A stretch of 57,767 bases of DNA from Propionispora sp. 2/2-37 (GCF_001298735.1 NZ_CYSP01000022.1:1-57767); one strand, 5' to 3'; positions 41,657 to 51,570 are shown, numbered from the stretch's first letter. Translations and numbers: made by a program. Notes: a model not told the origin generated them from the sequence alone.

Positions 41657-42631
41657 ATGGAAGAAGTATCTTATCGGTTGCTTGGCATTGATGCGCTGAC
41701 TCATACGGTATTCTTTGCCGACGGTCCTTCCGGCAACATCACTGCCGAGCTTTCTTATCCACCGGAGGCCATGCCGATTGCCCTTACCCTGTCCGCAGAC
41801 AACGGCAAAGCCTATCTGCCCGCTGAATCCAGTGGCAAGGGCACCCTGTTTGTCATCAATATAAGCCAGCCGGCGCTGTACCGGCTTCCCCTGGAACTTC
41901 CTGTCCCCAGACAGTTTTCCCTCCAGCCCGGCGGTCAAGCCGCCTATTTGGCTGCAGCAGATGCCACTTTATACTTCATTGATTTAGTAAGCCTTACTAT
42001 TACTGCCTGCGGTCAATCCGGCGATAAAAATACTCTTTGTGCCGGACTGCAGGCTGACGAAAAACGGCTGTACAGTATCTGGGAACATGCCGGCAGCGGC
42101 ACTTTCGCCGCTTTTGATCAACAGGGCCGGTTGCTTTATGAAAAAGCGCTTCCCGGCATACCTACCAGCCTGACACTGGACGGCCACGGGCACTTCATTA
42201 TACCTTATACTTCTACGGCTGGCTCTGAAGAAGGGGTTATTTTGATGAGTCAAAACCAAGACGACGGCAGCCTGTCGGCTTGTGTAAACATTCCCTACGG
42301 CAATAACTGCTGCACTCCCTCCTATCCGGCGCAGGCGGCCTTATCACCGGATGGACGAACGGCCTATATTGTCAATGAAGAGAGTTCTTCCATCACCCTG
42401 CTTGATATCCAGCAGGCAACCATCCGTACCTGCATCCCTATCGGTCGCTCCATTTCCTGCCTGCACATTCTGTCCGACGGCAAATTCGCGATTGCCTCCA
42501 GCCATATGTTTGCTGATTTAAGTCTCATTGATCTGGTAAACGGACGCCTGCTGTCCATCACGGACACGCAAAAAGAGATTCTCGGTTATATTGCCCTGTT
42601 ACCAGAATCTTCGCTGCCACCGAAGGAATAA
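41657..42631 (+). CDS. YncE-like beta-propeller protein
   Basis: A 324-residue protein made of repeated blade units, such as LSPDGRTAYIVNEESSSITLLD (the DGRxAY pattern recurs four or more times), as in YncE/lactonase-like seven-bladed propellers. No signal peptide is seen, so it is likely cytoplasmic or a spore protein. No enzyme active site is obvious. ATG at 41657 follows GAGGTGA. Its last codons lie inside a perfect palindrome shared with the convergent gene. Confidence 0.78.
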   Translation: MEEVSYRLLGIDALTHTVFFADGPSGNITAELSYPPEAMPIALTLSADNGKAYLPAESSGKGTLFVINISQPALYRLPLELPVPRQFSLQPGGQAAYLAAADATLYFIDLVSLTITACGQSGDKNTLCAGLQADEKRLYSIWEHAGSGTFAAFDQQGRLLYEKALPGIPTSLTLDGHGHFIIPYTSTAGSEEGVILMSQNQDDGSLSACVNIPYGNNCCTPSYPAQAALSPDGRTAYIVNEESSSITLLDIQQATIRTCIPIGRSISCLHILSDGKFAIASSHMFADLSLIDLVNGRLLSITDTQKEILGYIALLPESSLPPKE

Positions 42632-42667
42632 TAAAAACCCCTGCCGGGGTTTTTATTATTCCTTCGG
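42620..42667. terminator. perfect 22-bp shared terminator palindrome
   Basis: Arms 42620-42641 and 42646-42667 are exact inverted copies with loop TGCC. Runs of T end both arms. The stop codons of both convergent genes lie inside, so it serves both directions. Confidence 0.95.
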
Positions 42668-43873
42668 TTTTTTACCCAACTGCCGCGGCCATTTGCCACC
42701 CCACTTAAATTTGGCTTTAGCAGACGGTGAGGAAGTGCTTTTCTTCGCGCCTGCTTCCGGTACATGTTTATTTTTTTTGGCTTCTACAGCCTCTTTTTTC
42801 TCGGAAACAGCTTCCTGATTATCACTTTTATTACTTTTCTCCTGCACCGGCAATTCAATCGCGGCGGCTGGTTCATCTGTCGATTGTTCTTCAGAACATT
42901 TTTCCTCTTTGGTCTGTGAAGAAACAAAAACCGGTGGTTCTTTTTTTACTTCCTTATCGTCCGGCCATAGTGTCTGCGGCTCATCTTCCATTTTCTCCGT
43001 TACCGGTTCGCTGATATCCCGTTCATCCAGCCAATCTTCCAGTTCATCCTCATCACAGGCTTCCGTCACGTGTTTCATGAGCCCTTTCTCCATCATGGAC
43101 AAAATCATTAAAAAATGCTCTGCCTCACGATGTACATGGTCAGCCAGTTCGGCCGGGATTAAACTGAGCATCTCACACTCGACGATCATATCATGTGCAG
43201 CCCTTTTGAAATTGCGCAGTCTGACAACTGCAGCCCGTACATCCTTGAGAAACCGCTGGAAAGAAGCTACTTCTTTTTTCAGATGGAGCATACTGCTAAA
43301 ATCACGGCCTTCTAAATACAGGTCATCGAACTCACGTACAAAGTCATCGGCCGTGTCAAGCAGCGTCCGTTCCGAAGGATCAATCAGGTGTAGGATAAAT
43401 TTAGTGTGATCGGCCATAATTCTAAGCCAGAATAGTGTTTCCTGCGCTTTAGAAGCTGCCGTAAGCGGATTTTTTCCTTTTTTTACCTGATTCAGCAACA
43501 ATAACACATATTCCGCTTCCCTCGACATATGATCAATAAATAAAGGGAAATTATGCCCTTGTATTTTACAGGTAAGAATCAAATCCAACAGTCGCCGTTT
43601 AAATTTATAAAAGTCTTTAATCGTACCGCAGGCATCATCAATAAAAGCATTAAATTTTTTATCACTTTGCACATGCTCGGAGCGATCTAAAAGCACGGCA
43701 AACTCTTCACAAAAAGACTGCGCTTCATCCCGTAATTCCGTACAATTACAAGGAAGTCCGTTTTTGATAAAAACAGCATGCTCTCGCATGATAGTTAACC
43801 AAAACCGGATTTCTTCCATGTTGAGAGATGCAAGCGGCTGGGGAACAGTAAAGGGCACCGGTTGACGCGACAT
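42656..43873 (-). CDS. DUF2935-family protein with charged C-terminal extension
   Basis: A 405-residue protein. The first 270 residues are two copies of a ferritin-like helical unit (EIRFWLTIMREHAVFIKNGL near 20 and ETLFWLRIMADHTKFILHLI near 145), the DUF2935 family, in which paired Glu and His residues suggest metal binding. The last 130 residues are highly charged, Lys and Glu-rich, then basic with Trp, and are likely disordered. No known activity; in spore formers the family is linked with coats or stress. ATG at 43873. Confidence 0.82.
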   Translation of the reverse strand: MSRQPVPFTVPQPLASLNMEEIRFWLTIMREHAVFIKNGLPCNCTELRDEAQSFCEEFAVLLDRSEHVQSDKKFNAFIDDACGTIKDFYKFKRRLLDLILTCKIQGHNFPLFIDHMSREAEYVLLLLNQVKKGKNPLTAASKAQETLFWLRIMADHTKFILHLIDPSERTLLDTADDFVREFDDLYLEGRDFSSMLHLKKEVASFQRFLKDVRAAVVRLRNFKRAAHDMIVECEMLSLIPAELADHVHREAEHFLMILSMMEKGLMKHVTEACDEDELEDWLDERDISEPVTEKMEDEPQTLWPDDKEVKKEPPVFVSSQTKEEKCSEEQSTDEPAAAIELPVQEKSNKSDNQEAVSEKKEAVEAKKNKHVPEAGAKKSTSSPSAKAKFKWGGKWPRQLGKKPKE

Positions 43874-43940
43874 GTATCAACACTCTCCTATCCGAAAAGA
43901 ATATGGGCTAATACAGTATATGCCATCCCCCGGTTTATTG

Positions 43941-44591
43941 TTATAAAAATTTAGCTTCCACCCGGTTAATCCTCATTCCCCTGGCACTGAACTTGCGTTC
44001 ATACTCAGTCATGATATTCCCCTCATGCCCAGGCGCTTCCGGCGCATGCAGATCGTAAGTAATATGTTGCAGCTGAAGTCCGGCCATAGAGAACTGTTCC
44101 AAAGAAAAGTCAAACAGTGCACGGTTATCCGTTTTAAAAAACAACTCCCCCTTTGGCTGTAATAACACCCGGTATTTCTCAAGAAAATTCAGATGCGTAA
44201 GCCGCCGTTTGGCATGACGGGCTTTCGGCCAGGGATCACAAAAATTGATATAAAACCGGGCTACTTCCCCCGGCGCAAAGATGTCCAGAATATGATTGAT
44301 ATCAAAAACCAATAGACGAACATTAGCCAATGCTTTAGCCCGTATTTTTTGCGCGGCATAAAAAAGCACCCCCTGCTGTGCTTCAATACCAATAAAATTA
44401 ACTTCCGGATGACACTCGGCCAATTCCGCTAAAAACTGTCCCTTGCCGGTACCCAATTCCACAAATAGCGGCGCCGTCCGTCCGAAAATCTCCTGCCACC
44501 GCCCCTGCAAACTGTCGTTGGGATGCACCAAGACAATATCGTCATATTCTTGTATCGCCTTATCAATCCAGGGCTTTCTTCGCAATCGCAT
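43941..44591 (-). CDS. trmB: tRNA (guanine-N7-)-methyltransferase TrmB
   Basis: A 216-residue SAM-dependent enzyme that makes m7G46 in tRNA. SAM loop VELGTGKGQFLAEL (about 43-56), catalytic FCDPWPKARHAKRRLTH (about 118-134), and the C-terminal substrate segment TEYERKF. ATG at 44591 follows GAGGTG. It follows the regulator gene at a gap of 30 bases on the same strand. Confidence 0.96.
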   Translation of the reverse strand: MRLRRKPWIDKAIQEYDDIVLVHPNDSLQGRWQEIFGRTAPLFVELGTGKGQFLAELAECHPEVNFIGIEAQQGVLFYAAQKIRAKALANVRLLVFDINHILDIFAPGEVARFYINFCDPWPKARHAKRRLTHLNFLEKYRVLLQPKGELFFKTDNRALFDFSLEQFSMAGLQLQHITYDLHAPEAPGHEGNIMTEYERKFSARGMRINRVEAKFL

Positions 44592-44620
44592 CTGCCGTTA
44601 CACCTCATCCAGTTCAAGTA

Positions 44621-46522
44621 TTATTCTTTTTCCAAGCCATATTTTTTAAGATAACGATATAAGGTTACCCGGCTTACGCTTAACATATTAGCCAGCCGGC
44701 TGATGTTGCCGCTGGCGGCTCTCCAGGCTTCCACAAAAATTTCCCGGTCTTCTTTCCAGGCTGCCGAAGCCATATTCCGCTTACCCGGCAACATAATGCT
44801 GTCCGGCCCGATCACTTCACCCGCAGCATGAAAAAACGCCTGCTCCACAATGGCCTGCAGTTGTTTTACATTCCCCGGCCAATCGTAGGACATCAGCATG
44901 CGGGCGGCCTCCTCCGAAAGATGTTTGTTACCGATGCGATGCTGCTGGGCAATTTCTCCGATGATATGCCTTGCCAGTAAAGGAATATCATCTCTCCTGG
45001 CTCTCAACGGTATAACCTTGATCATTGATTTGGTAATGATTTTATGCAACTCCGGGGAAAAAGCCCCCTTCTCCGTCAGTCGCTTCAAATCCGAGTCACA
45101 GGCAGCGATAATACGGACATCAATGGGGCGAAAAACCGCCTCACCGACCCGCTGCAGTTGCTTTTTTACTAAACTTTCCGCCAGCCGGCCGGCAATCGGC
45201 AGTGGCAGTTTTTCGACCTCATCCAGAAACAGCGTGCCGCCATTGGCCAGTTCCAGTTTACCGGTACGGCTTTCCTCTGCCGAGACAGTAACACCGAACA
45301 ATTCGTTCTCCAGTTGTTCCTGCGGTATATCCCCGCATTTTAATGTAATCAAAGGTCCCCCGGCGCGCGGGCTGGCTTGATGAATCGCATGCGCCAGCCG
45401 CTGTTTGCCCGCACCCGGTTCTCCCTGCAGCAAAACCGGGTTCCCCGTCCGGGCAATACGTGAGGCCCTGTCCTTCATGGCAATAAAAACCGGATCCTCC
45501 CCAACCATGCTGGCCAGACTGTAGCGGGCCGTATAACCTACCGCATGGGCAACCATATCACGTAAATCCTCGATGGGCAGTGATACCGCCAACACGCTGT
45601 CCACTTGTTTATCCAAGTCATACAGCGGCACAACGGTTGTAATATCTTCATAGGTTTTATTAGGTGTTATCCAGGTCACTTCTTTATTATAGCTGGGAAT
45701 ACCCATAAATCCCCGGTACAGCGGCGTATGGCGATAATTGAGGACCACATCGTTTAGCCTGGGTCTTTTATCCGGCGCACCGGCAGCTTCCAGCCGTTCC
45801 TCTCCCAGCTTATTGGCATAGGTAACTTCCCCGCCAGGAATGATATGGTACACGGCAAAGGGAACCGCATCCAAAATAGCCTGACAGGCTGCCAGTTTCC
45901 CCTGCAATGCCAGATGATGCTCCATCGCATATTTCATGCTAAACATTAAGGCTACTACCGCACTATACGGCAGGGCTTCCCTCTCCACCGAAACCAGTGT
46001 CAGTATATACCTTGTCTGCCCGTCAATCACAATAGGTGCCGAAAAAGCATCACCCGTCTGACACTCCTCAATCCACATTTCCGGACCAAACAATAAAAAC
46101 GGGACCTGATGCTTATAGGCAATACTGATACTGGATGTGCCGATATCCTGTTCCGTCAGCCTGGCCCCGGCCATCTCTCCCGGTGTTTTCTGAAAAAACG
46201 GCATGGCATAACTTTTTAGCACATAGCATTCCTGATCCAATAACAACAGACTCAAGTTATATTTGGTAAAATGCTCCTGGATATCCTGATACAATCCCTG
46301 TAAATATTCGATAGCCATATGATGTCTGGCCTGCCGTTCGGCCAATTCCTGTTTGCTCAGGCGTGTCAGGGACGGCATAATTTCGTGTACCACCTGGTAA
46401 GCAGCACTCCGCTGCCAGGATTCCGCAACCCATGGATGAACATTAGGGTCCAGTTTTCCTTCATACACAAATTTATAATAATAATGCTCAAGCTTTCCTT
46501 TGCTCCGCCGCTCGCGTATCAT
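44621..46522 (-). CDS. sigma-54-type AAA+ regulator lacking the GAFTGA loop
   Basis: A 633-residue regulator of the NtrC-like superfamily. Order: an AcoR-type GAF region (about 60-210), a PAS-like region (about 215-330), an AAA+ domain (about 340-570) with Walker A GEPGAGK and Walker B GTLFLDEV, and a Fis-type helix-turn-helix (about 600-630, GNISRLANMLSVSRVTLYRY). The GAFTGA loop that contacts sigma-54 is missing, and the expected Arg finger region reads FSPELHKIITK, lacking both arginines. It therefore probably acts with another sigma factor, like TyrR. Its neighbour upstream is a MalY-type gene. Confidence 0.85.
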   Translation of the reverse strand: MIRERRSKGKLEHYYYKFVYEGKLDPNVHPWVAESWQRSAAYQVVHEIMPSLTRLSKQELAERQARHHMAIEYLQGLYQDIQEHFTKYNLSLLLLDQECYVLKSYAMPFFQKTPGEMAGARLTEQDIGTSSISIAYKHQVPFLLFGPEMWIEECQTGDAFSAPIVIDGQTRYILTLVSVEREALPYSAVVALMFSMKYAMEHHLALQGKLAACQAILDAVPFAVYHIIPGGEVTYANKLGEERLEAAGAPDKRPRLNDVVLNYRHTPLYRGFMGIPSYNKEVTWITPNKTYEDITTVVPLYDLDKQVDSVLAVSLPIEDLRDMVAHAVGYTARYSLASMVGEDPVFIAMKDRASRIARTGNPVLLQGEPGAGKQRLAHAIHQASPRAGGPLITLKCGDIPQEQLENELFGVTVSAEESRTGKLELANGGTLFLDEVEKLPLPIAGRLAESLVKKQLQRVGEAVFRPIDVRIIAACDSDLKRLTEKGAFSPELHKIITKSMIKVIPLRARRDDIPLLARHIIGEIAQQHRIGNKHLSEEAARMLMSYDWPGNVKQLQAIVEQAFFHAAGEVIGPDSIMLPGKRNMASAAWKEDREIFVEAWRAASGNISRLANMLSVSRVTLYRYLKKYGLEKE

Positions 46523-46592
46523 AGCAAACCCCCATTGCGGTATCAGATTTCAACTACAGGGAAACTGCCGGATTGTCATGCTATGACAACCG

Positions 46593-47762
46593 TCACCGGC
46601 AGTATTTTACCGCCCGGGCAATACGCAGCAGACCTTCTTCCAGTACGTTGCGCGGACAGCCAAAATTTAAACGCATATACCCCTTGCCGCCAAAAGTCCT
46701 GCCGTCATTCAGGCCAACTTTTGCCTGCTGAATAAAAAAAGACTTCAGTTTATCCTCTTCCAAACCTAGCCCTCGGCAGTCCAGCCAGGCCAAATAGGTA
46801 GCTTCCGGCCGCGCTATCTGGATTTCCGGTACCTGTTGCATAACAAAATCCAGCATATAATCTATGTTGGCATTGAGATAAAGCAAAAGTTCCTCCAGCC
46901 AAGATTCCCCCTGCTCATAAGCCGCCACTAAAGCGGTAATGCCAAACAGATTACCGGTGTTCAAATCCAGTGCCTCAAAAACCTGCATAAACTTGTCCCG
47001 TAACTGTGGGTCAGAAATTATGACAATGGCTGTATACAGCCCGGCCACGTTGAATGTTTTACTGGCTGCCATACAGGTTATCGTTCGTTTGGCAACCTCC
47101 GGCGAAAGAGAGGCCATAGGTATATGCTGGTGACCGGAAAATACCAGATCAGCGTGAATTTCATCCGATACAATAATCAGGTCATGTTCTTCGCAGATTT
47201 TCCCCAGCCGTTCCAGTTCTTCCCTGCTCCAGACCCGGCCAACCGGATTGTGAGGGCTGCAAAGAATCAGCATTTTCACTTTTCCATCCAGTTTATTTTC
47301 CAGGTCGTCAAAATCCATGCAATAACGGCCTTCGGAGAATACCAGCGGATTTTGCACCAATTCGCGCTGATTATTGATTACGCAACTAAAAAACGGCGGA
47401 TATACCGGCGGCTGGATGATAATTTTGTCACCAGGGCGCGTATAGGCTAAAATGGCCGTGCTCAAGGCCGGTACAACGCCCGGGGTTCCTAAAATCCATT
47501 CTTTTTCTACTTGCCAGTCATGACGGCGGCGCATCCAGCTTTGAATAGCCGTATAAAAAGCTTCTCCTTTGTGCGGATAACCATACACGCCGTGCCCGGC
47601 CCTGTCCTGAATAGCTTTAACGACTGCCGGCGGGGACTTGAAGTCCATATCGGCAATCCACATCGGCAACACATCATCCGTACCAAACAGCTGACCGGCA
47701 GCGTCCCATTTGCGACAGCCGGTCCGTCTTCGATCAATCACTTCGTCAAATAAATGCTGCAT
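46593..47762 (-). CDS. PatB/MalY-family PLP aminotransferase (cystathionine beta-lyase type)
   Basis: A 389-residue fold-type I PLP enzyme. Typical MWIADMDF (about 34-41), YPHKGEAFYTAIQSW, and the PLP lysine in CMAASKTFNVAGL (about 230). PatB/MalY proteins cleave cystathionine to homocysteine and often also regulate transport or act as aminotransferases. ATG at 47762 follows AAGGAAGG. It lies upstream of the AAA+ regulator gene (70-base gap), so the regulator may control or respond to this enzyme's pathway. Confidence 0.9.
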   Translation of the reverse strand: MQHLFDEVIDRRRTGCRKWDAAGQLFGTDDVLPMWIADMDFKSPPAVVKAIQDRAGHGVYGYPHKGEAFYTAIQSWMRRRHDWQVEKEWILGTPGVVPALSTAILAYTRPGDKIIIQPPVYPPFFSCVINNQRELVQNPLVFSEGRYCMDFDDLENKLDGKVKMLILCSPHNPVGRVWSREELERLGKICEEHDLIIVSDEIHADLVFSGHQHIPMASLSPEVAKRTITCMAASKTFNVAGLYTAIVIISDPQLRDKFMQVFEALDLNTGNLFGITALVAAYEQGESWLEELLLYLNANIDYMLDFVMQQVPEIQIARPEATYLAWLDCRGLGLEEDKLKSFFIQQAKVGLNDGRTFGGKGYMRLNFGCPRNVLEEGLLRIARAVKYCR

Positions 47763-47781
47763 GATATTCCTTCCTGCCCGG

Positions 47782-48192
47782 TTATTTTTTATGAGCGTCA
47801 TAAATCCGCTGATACTCCGGCTCGGCCGGAATCAGTTTATAGATATAGATATGCACCCCGTTAGGATCATCTACCACAAAACTGCGTTCACCCCAGGGCT
47901 TTTCCTGCATCGGTTGGTAGATCTCCACTCCTTCAGCCTGAAGGCGGCGATATTCGGCATCAACATCCTCCACTTCAAACGATAAGATCAATCCTTTTCC
48001 GTTAAAGATCTCGCCTTCCTCGCGTTCCGCCTGGACAAAACTTACTCCTGCCGTCGGCAAGTCGGGTGCAATAAGCTCAACATACCAGTCGCTCTCGTAT
48101 ATCAGTTGAAAACCAAAGTGCCGCATATAAAAATCTTTCGATTCTTGTATTTTATATGTGCTAATCGTGGAATCAACCCTTTTTATCTGCAT
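47782..48192 (-). CDS. VOC-family metalloprotein (glyoxalase/bleomycin resistance type)
   Basis: A 136-residue protein with paired beta-alpha-beta units (STISTYKIQESKDFYMRHFG and the mirror LILSFEVEDVDAEYRRLQAE) of the vicinal oxygen chelate superfamily. Function in this case is unknown; glyoxalases, dioxygenases and resistance proteins share the fold. ATG at 48192 follows GGAGGC. It precedes the MalY-type gene by 19 bases and so is likely its operon partner. Confidence 0.85.
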   Translation of the reverse strand: MQIKRVDSTISTYKIQESKDFYMRHFGFQLIYESDWYVELIAPDLPTAGVSFVQAEREEGEIFNGKGLILSFEVEDVDAEYRRLQAEGVEIYQPMQEKPWGERSFVVDDPNGVHIYIYKLIPAEPEYQRIYDAHKK

Positions 48193-48237
48193 GAGAACTG
48201 CCTCCAAAAATTTTGTCTTCAGCATCTGTCCCTGGTA

Positions 48238-48277
48238 AGAGGCAAAGCCTAACCTTGAAAGGTCAGGCTTTGCCTCT
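48238..48277. terminator. hairpin downstream of gyrA
   Basis: A 13-bp stem (48238-48250 with 48265-48277) with a small inner ACC/GGT pairing, four bases after the gyrA stop. The T run is poor, so termination may be only partial. Confidence 0.6.
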
Positions 48278-48281
48278 TCAC

Positions 48282-50717
48282 TTACTCAGCATCAGCTTTC
48301 TTTTCCACAACAGCCAATGCCACAACAGTGTCGGTTTCACCTGTACGCATGATCTTTACCCCTTGCGCATTGCGGCTAAATACCGAAATTGCGTCAATAT
48401 CGGTACGAATAACAATACCGTCCCCCGTTATCAACATAAGTTCCTGTCCCGGCTTAACCACTTTGATTCCAACAACATGTCCCGTTTTTTCCGTCACTTT
48501 GATATTAATTACACCCTTACCGCCACGGGATTGATTACGATATTCAACAAGAGGGGTCCGCTTGCCGTACCCTTCTGAAGTCACCGTTAATAGTTCTCCG
48601 TCCTTTTTCACGGTATCCATCCCGACAACGCTGTCACCTGGTTGAAGAGTAATGCCTTTTACTCCATGAGCACTGCGTCCCATAGGACGCACGTTGGTTT
48701 CAGGGAAGTAGATTGCCAAACCACCTTTCGTCCCAATAATGACATAATGATCTCCGCTGGTCAGTCTTACCCCAATCAGATCGTCGTCATCATCCAGATT
48801 GATGGCAATCAGTCCGCCCTTACGGGTGGTGTCAAACTCCATCAATTCGGTCTTCTTAACAATCCCTTTTTGTGTTACCATAAGCAAGAAGCGGCGTTCC
48901 GAGAATTCCTTGACCGGTATGACCGCAGTTATCTTTTCGTTCTGCTCCAGTGCCAGCATATTGACAATGGCGGTGCCCCTGGCGGTCCGGCTGGCTTCCG
49001 GGATCTCATAGCCTTTCAGTTTATAGACCCGGCCACGGCTGGTAAAGAATAGGATATTATTGTGTGTCGTTGTGACAAACAGATGTTCAACAAAATCTTC
49101 TTCCTTGGTTCCCATACCGGTAACGCCCTTGCCGCCCCGTTTCTGACTGCGGTAGGTATCCACCGGCAGGCGTTTAATATACCCGCCGTGCGTCAAAGTC
49201 AGCACGATATCTTCTTCGGCAATTAAATCTTCGACATTGAGTTCGGAAACATCGGTTGTAATCACCGTACGCCGCCCGTCGGCAAAACGTTTCTTCACAT
49301 CCAGCAATTCTTCTTTAATAAGGCCGAAAATTTTATGTTCATCCGCTAATACAGATTCCAGCCATTCGATCGTTTCCAGAATATCTTTATATTCTTGCTC
49401 AATTTTTTCCCGCTCCAATCCGGTTAACCGTTGCAAACGCAAATCCAAAATGGCCTGAGCCTGCTTTTCGCTTAACTCAAATCCGGTCATTAACGCCTCT
49501 TTGGCAATGTCTACGGTTTTGGACTGACGGATGGTGTTTATCACGGCATCCAAGTGATCCAATGCAATTTTTAACCCTTCCAGGATGTGCGCCCTGGCTC
49601 TGGCTTTAGCCAGTTCGAATTGCGTACGCCGGATAATAACATTTTTCTGGTGTTCCAGATAATAATGCAACACCTGATGCAAATTAAGAACCCGCGGCCG
49701 CTTATCCACCAGCGCCAGCATATTGATGCCGAAAGCCTCCTGCATCTGCGTATGTTTATATAATTGGTTGAGAATAACATCGCCGTTTACATCGCGCCTT
49801 AATTCAATAACGATGCGCATCCCGGTCCGGTCGCTCTCATCTCTTAAATCGGTTATTCCATCAATCATCTTATCCCGAACCAGTTCAGCAATTTTTTCGA
49901 TCAGTCTGGCCTTGTTGACCTGATAGGGAATTTCGGTAACCAGAATCCGGCTCTTGCCATTAGACATTTTTTCAATACGTGCCTGTGCCCGCATCTTAAC
50001 TACGCCACGGCCGGTAGTGTAAGCCTGTCTGATGCCTTCCCGCCCTAAAATAAGTCCGCCGGTGGGGAAATCCGGTCCCTTGATGATCATCATCAGCTCA
50101 TTAATCGTCGCTTCGGGATTGTCAATCATCATGACTAAAGCATCCACGACTTCCCCTAAATTATGGGGGGGAATGTTCGTCGCCATACCTACGGCGATAC
50201 CGGACGATCCGTTAACCAGCAGATTAGGAATTTTAGCCGGCAAAACGGTTGGTTCCTTTAATGACTCATCATAGTTGGGTGCAAAATCAACAGTATCTCT
50301 TTCGATGTCTTCCAGCATGGATTCCGCCACCCGCGACATGCGAACTTCAGTATAGCGCATTGCAGCTGCAGAATCTCCGTCTATTGATCCGAAATTGCCA
50401 TGTCCGTCGACCAGCAGATACCGGGTGGAAAAATCCTGCGCCATACGTACAGTCGCATCATATACCGAACTGTCACCATGCGGATGGTACTTACCAAGAA
50501 CTTCCCCTACAATACGTGCCGATTTTTTATAGGGTTTATTGGGAGCCATGCCGGCCTCATGCATCGCATATAAGATACGGCGGTGCACAGGTTTTAAACC
50601 GTCCCGGACGTCTGGAAGCGCCCGCATGACAATAACACTCATGGCGTAATCAATGTAGGAATTTTTCATTTCCTCTTCAATACGCACAGGCAAAACCTTA
50701 CCTAATCCAAAATCCAC
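48282..50717 (-). CDS. gyrA: DNA gyrase subunit A
   Basis: An 811-residue type IIA topoisomerase subunit. The quinolone-pocket residues [11 protein letters not shown] (about 78-88) are the susceptible type, the DNA-cleaving Tyr is in AAMRYTEVR (about 120) and the GyrA box appears as QKRGGKG (about 540), separating GyrA from ParC. The C-terminal beta-pinwheel follows. Start GTG at 50717 with GAGGTG upstream. gyrB is not in the window; dissimilarity of neighbours suggests the usual gyrB-gyrA pairing is broken or lies elsewhere. Confidence 0.97.
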   Translation of the reverse strand: MDFGLGKVLPVRIEEEMKNSYIDYAMSVIVMRALPDVRDGLKPVHRRILYAMHEAGMAPNKPYKKSARIVGEVLGKYHPHGDSSVYDATVRMAQDFSTRYLLVDGHGNFGSIDGDSAAAMRYTEVRMSRVAESMLEDIERDTVDFAPNYDESLKEPTVLPAKIPNLLVNGSSGIAVGMATNIPPHNLGEVVDALVMMIDNPEATINELMMIIKGPDFPTGGLILGREGIRQAYTTGRGVVKMRAQARIEKMSNGKSRILVTEIPYQVNKARLIEKIAELVRDKMIDGITDLRDESDRTGMRIVIELRRDVNGDVILNQLYKHTQMQEAFGINMLALVDKRPRVLNLHQVLHYYLEHQKNVIIRRTQFELAKARARAHILEGLKIALDHLDAVINTIRQSKTVDIAKEALMTGFELSEKQAQAILDLRLQRLTGLEREKIEQEYKDILETIEWLESVLADEHKIFGLIKEELLDVKKRFADGRRTVITTDVSELNVEDLIAEEDIVLTLTHGGYIKRLPVDTYRSQKRGGKGVTGMGTKEEDFVEHLFVTTTHNNILFFTSRGRVYKLKGYEIPEASRTARGTAIVNMLALEQNEKITAVIPVKEFSERRFLLMVTQKGIVKKTELMEFDTTRKGGLIAINLDDDDDLIGVRLTSGDHYVIIGTKGGLAIYFPETNVRPMGRSAHGVKGITLQPGDSVVGMDTVKKDGELLTVTSEGYGKRTPLVEYRNQSRGGKGVINIKVTEKTGHVVGIKVVKPGQELMLITGDGIVIRTDIDAISVFSRNAQGVKIMRTGETDTVVALAVVEKKADAE

Positions 50718-50824
50718 ATTCTCACCTCTACCATGCTTAGCTTACTAACACTTTATTATACCATATATTTCCCCATCAGCACAAAAAATACCGCAAAAAT
50801 GCTGGAACCGCTTTCACTCCGGTA

Positions 50825-50852
50825 ACCACCTGACCGGCTTCGGCATACTATA
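50825..50852 (+). promoter_or_regulatory. candidate sporulation promoter for ytaF
   Basis: CATACTATA (50844-50852) matches the sigma-K -10 form CATAnnnTA and the sigma-G form CATnnTA. An AC pair lies 17 bases upstream as expected for sigma-K. It is 58 bases before the ytaF start. Confidence 0.45.
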
Positions 50853-50909
50853 GGACGGATATAAAGTCGTTTTTTTCCAAACCTTATCACTCTGCAGGAG
50901 GCCTTTCGC

Positions 50910-51548
50910 ATGAATCTGCTTTATGTTATGCTTCTGGCTATAGCCCTCAGCCTGGACGGTTTTGTTGCTGGGATTGCTTATGGCTTAAAAAAAATTACCA
51001 TACCCTATATTTCACTGGCAATTGTAGGGACAATAACCATGCTGACCACAGCGGCTGCCGTATTCTGCTCTTCCTCCGTCGCTGAATTCATCAATCCGCA
51101 TGCTGCCGTAATATCCGGAGCCCTACTTCTGATTGCCATCGGTATTTTCAGTCTGTTTCAGGAATACCTGACGAAATCCGTCCCTTCTTATCAGGCCGAT
51201 AACTCAACAACGGCCGCCAAGCTAACATTTTCCATCGGCCGTATCGTAATCAGTATTATGGCCAAACCGGAAACGGCAGACATGGACCATTCCAACCGCA
51301 TCAGCTCAACTGAAGCCGTTTTTCTGGGCTTGGCGCTGGGCATTGACAATCTGGTGGCTACCTTTGCCGCTGGCCTGATGAATACTTTGCCGTTATATAC
51401 ACCGATTCTGATGGGTGTCATTCAAATACTTGCCCTTTACTCCGGCCTGTCTTCTGCCCACAAACTGATTCCGGCAGGACTCAAACGCCGGGTTCCCTAC
51501 CTCCCCGGAGTCATTCTGATTATCCTCGGCTTATTGCGTTTCAGATAA
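50910..51548 (+). CDS. ytaF: sporulation membrane protein YtaF
   Basis: A 212-residue membrane protein with six hydrophobic segments, in the YtaF/MntP-like family; the LDGFVAGIAYGLKK (about 15-28) and ALGIDNLVATFAAG (about 147-160) segments are symmetric half-repeats with conserved Asp. YtaF is expressed during sporulation; substrate unknown, a metal ion by family analogy. ATG at 50910 follows AGGAGG. Monocistronic, ended by a hairpin. Confidence 0.9.
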   Translation: MNLLYVMLLAIALSLDGFVAGIAYGLKKITIPYISLAIVGTITMLTTAAAVFCSSSVAEFINPHAAVISGALLLIAIGIFSLFQEYLTKSVPSYQADNSTTAAKLTFSIGRIVISIMAKPETADMDHSNRISSTEAVFLGLALGIDNLVATFAAGLMNTLPLYTPILMGVIQILALYSGLSSAHKLIPAGLKRRVPYLPGVILIILGLLRFR

Positions 51549-51570
51549 ACGATATAACAGCAATAGCAAG

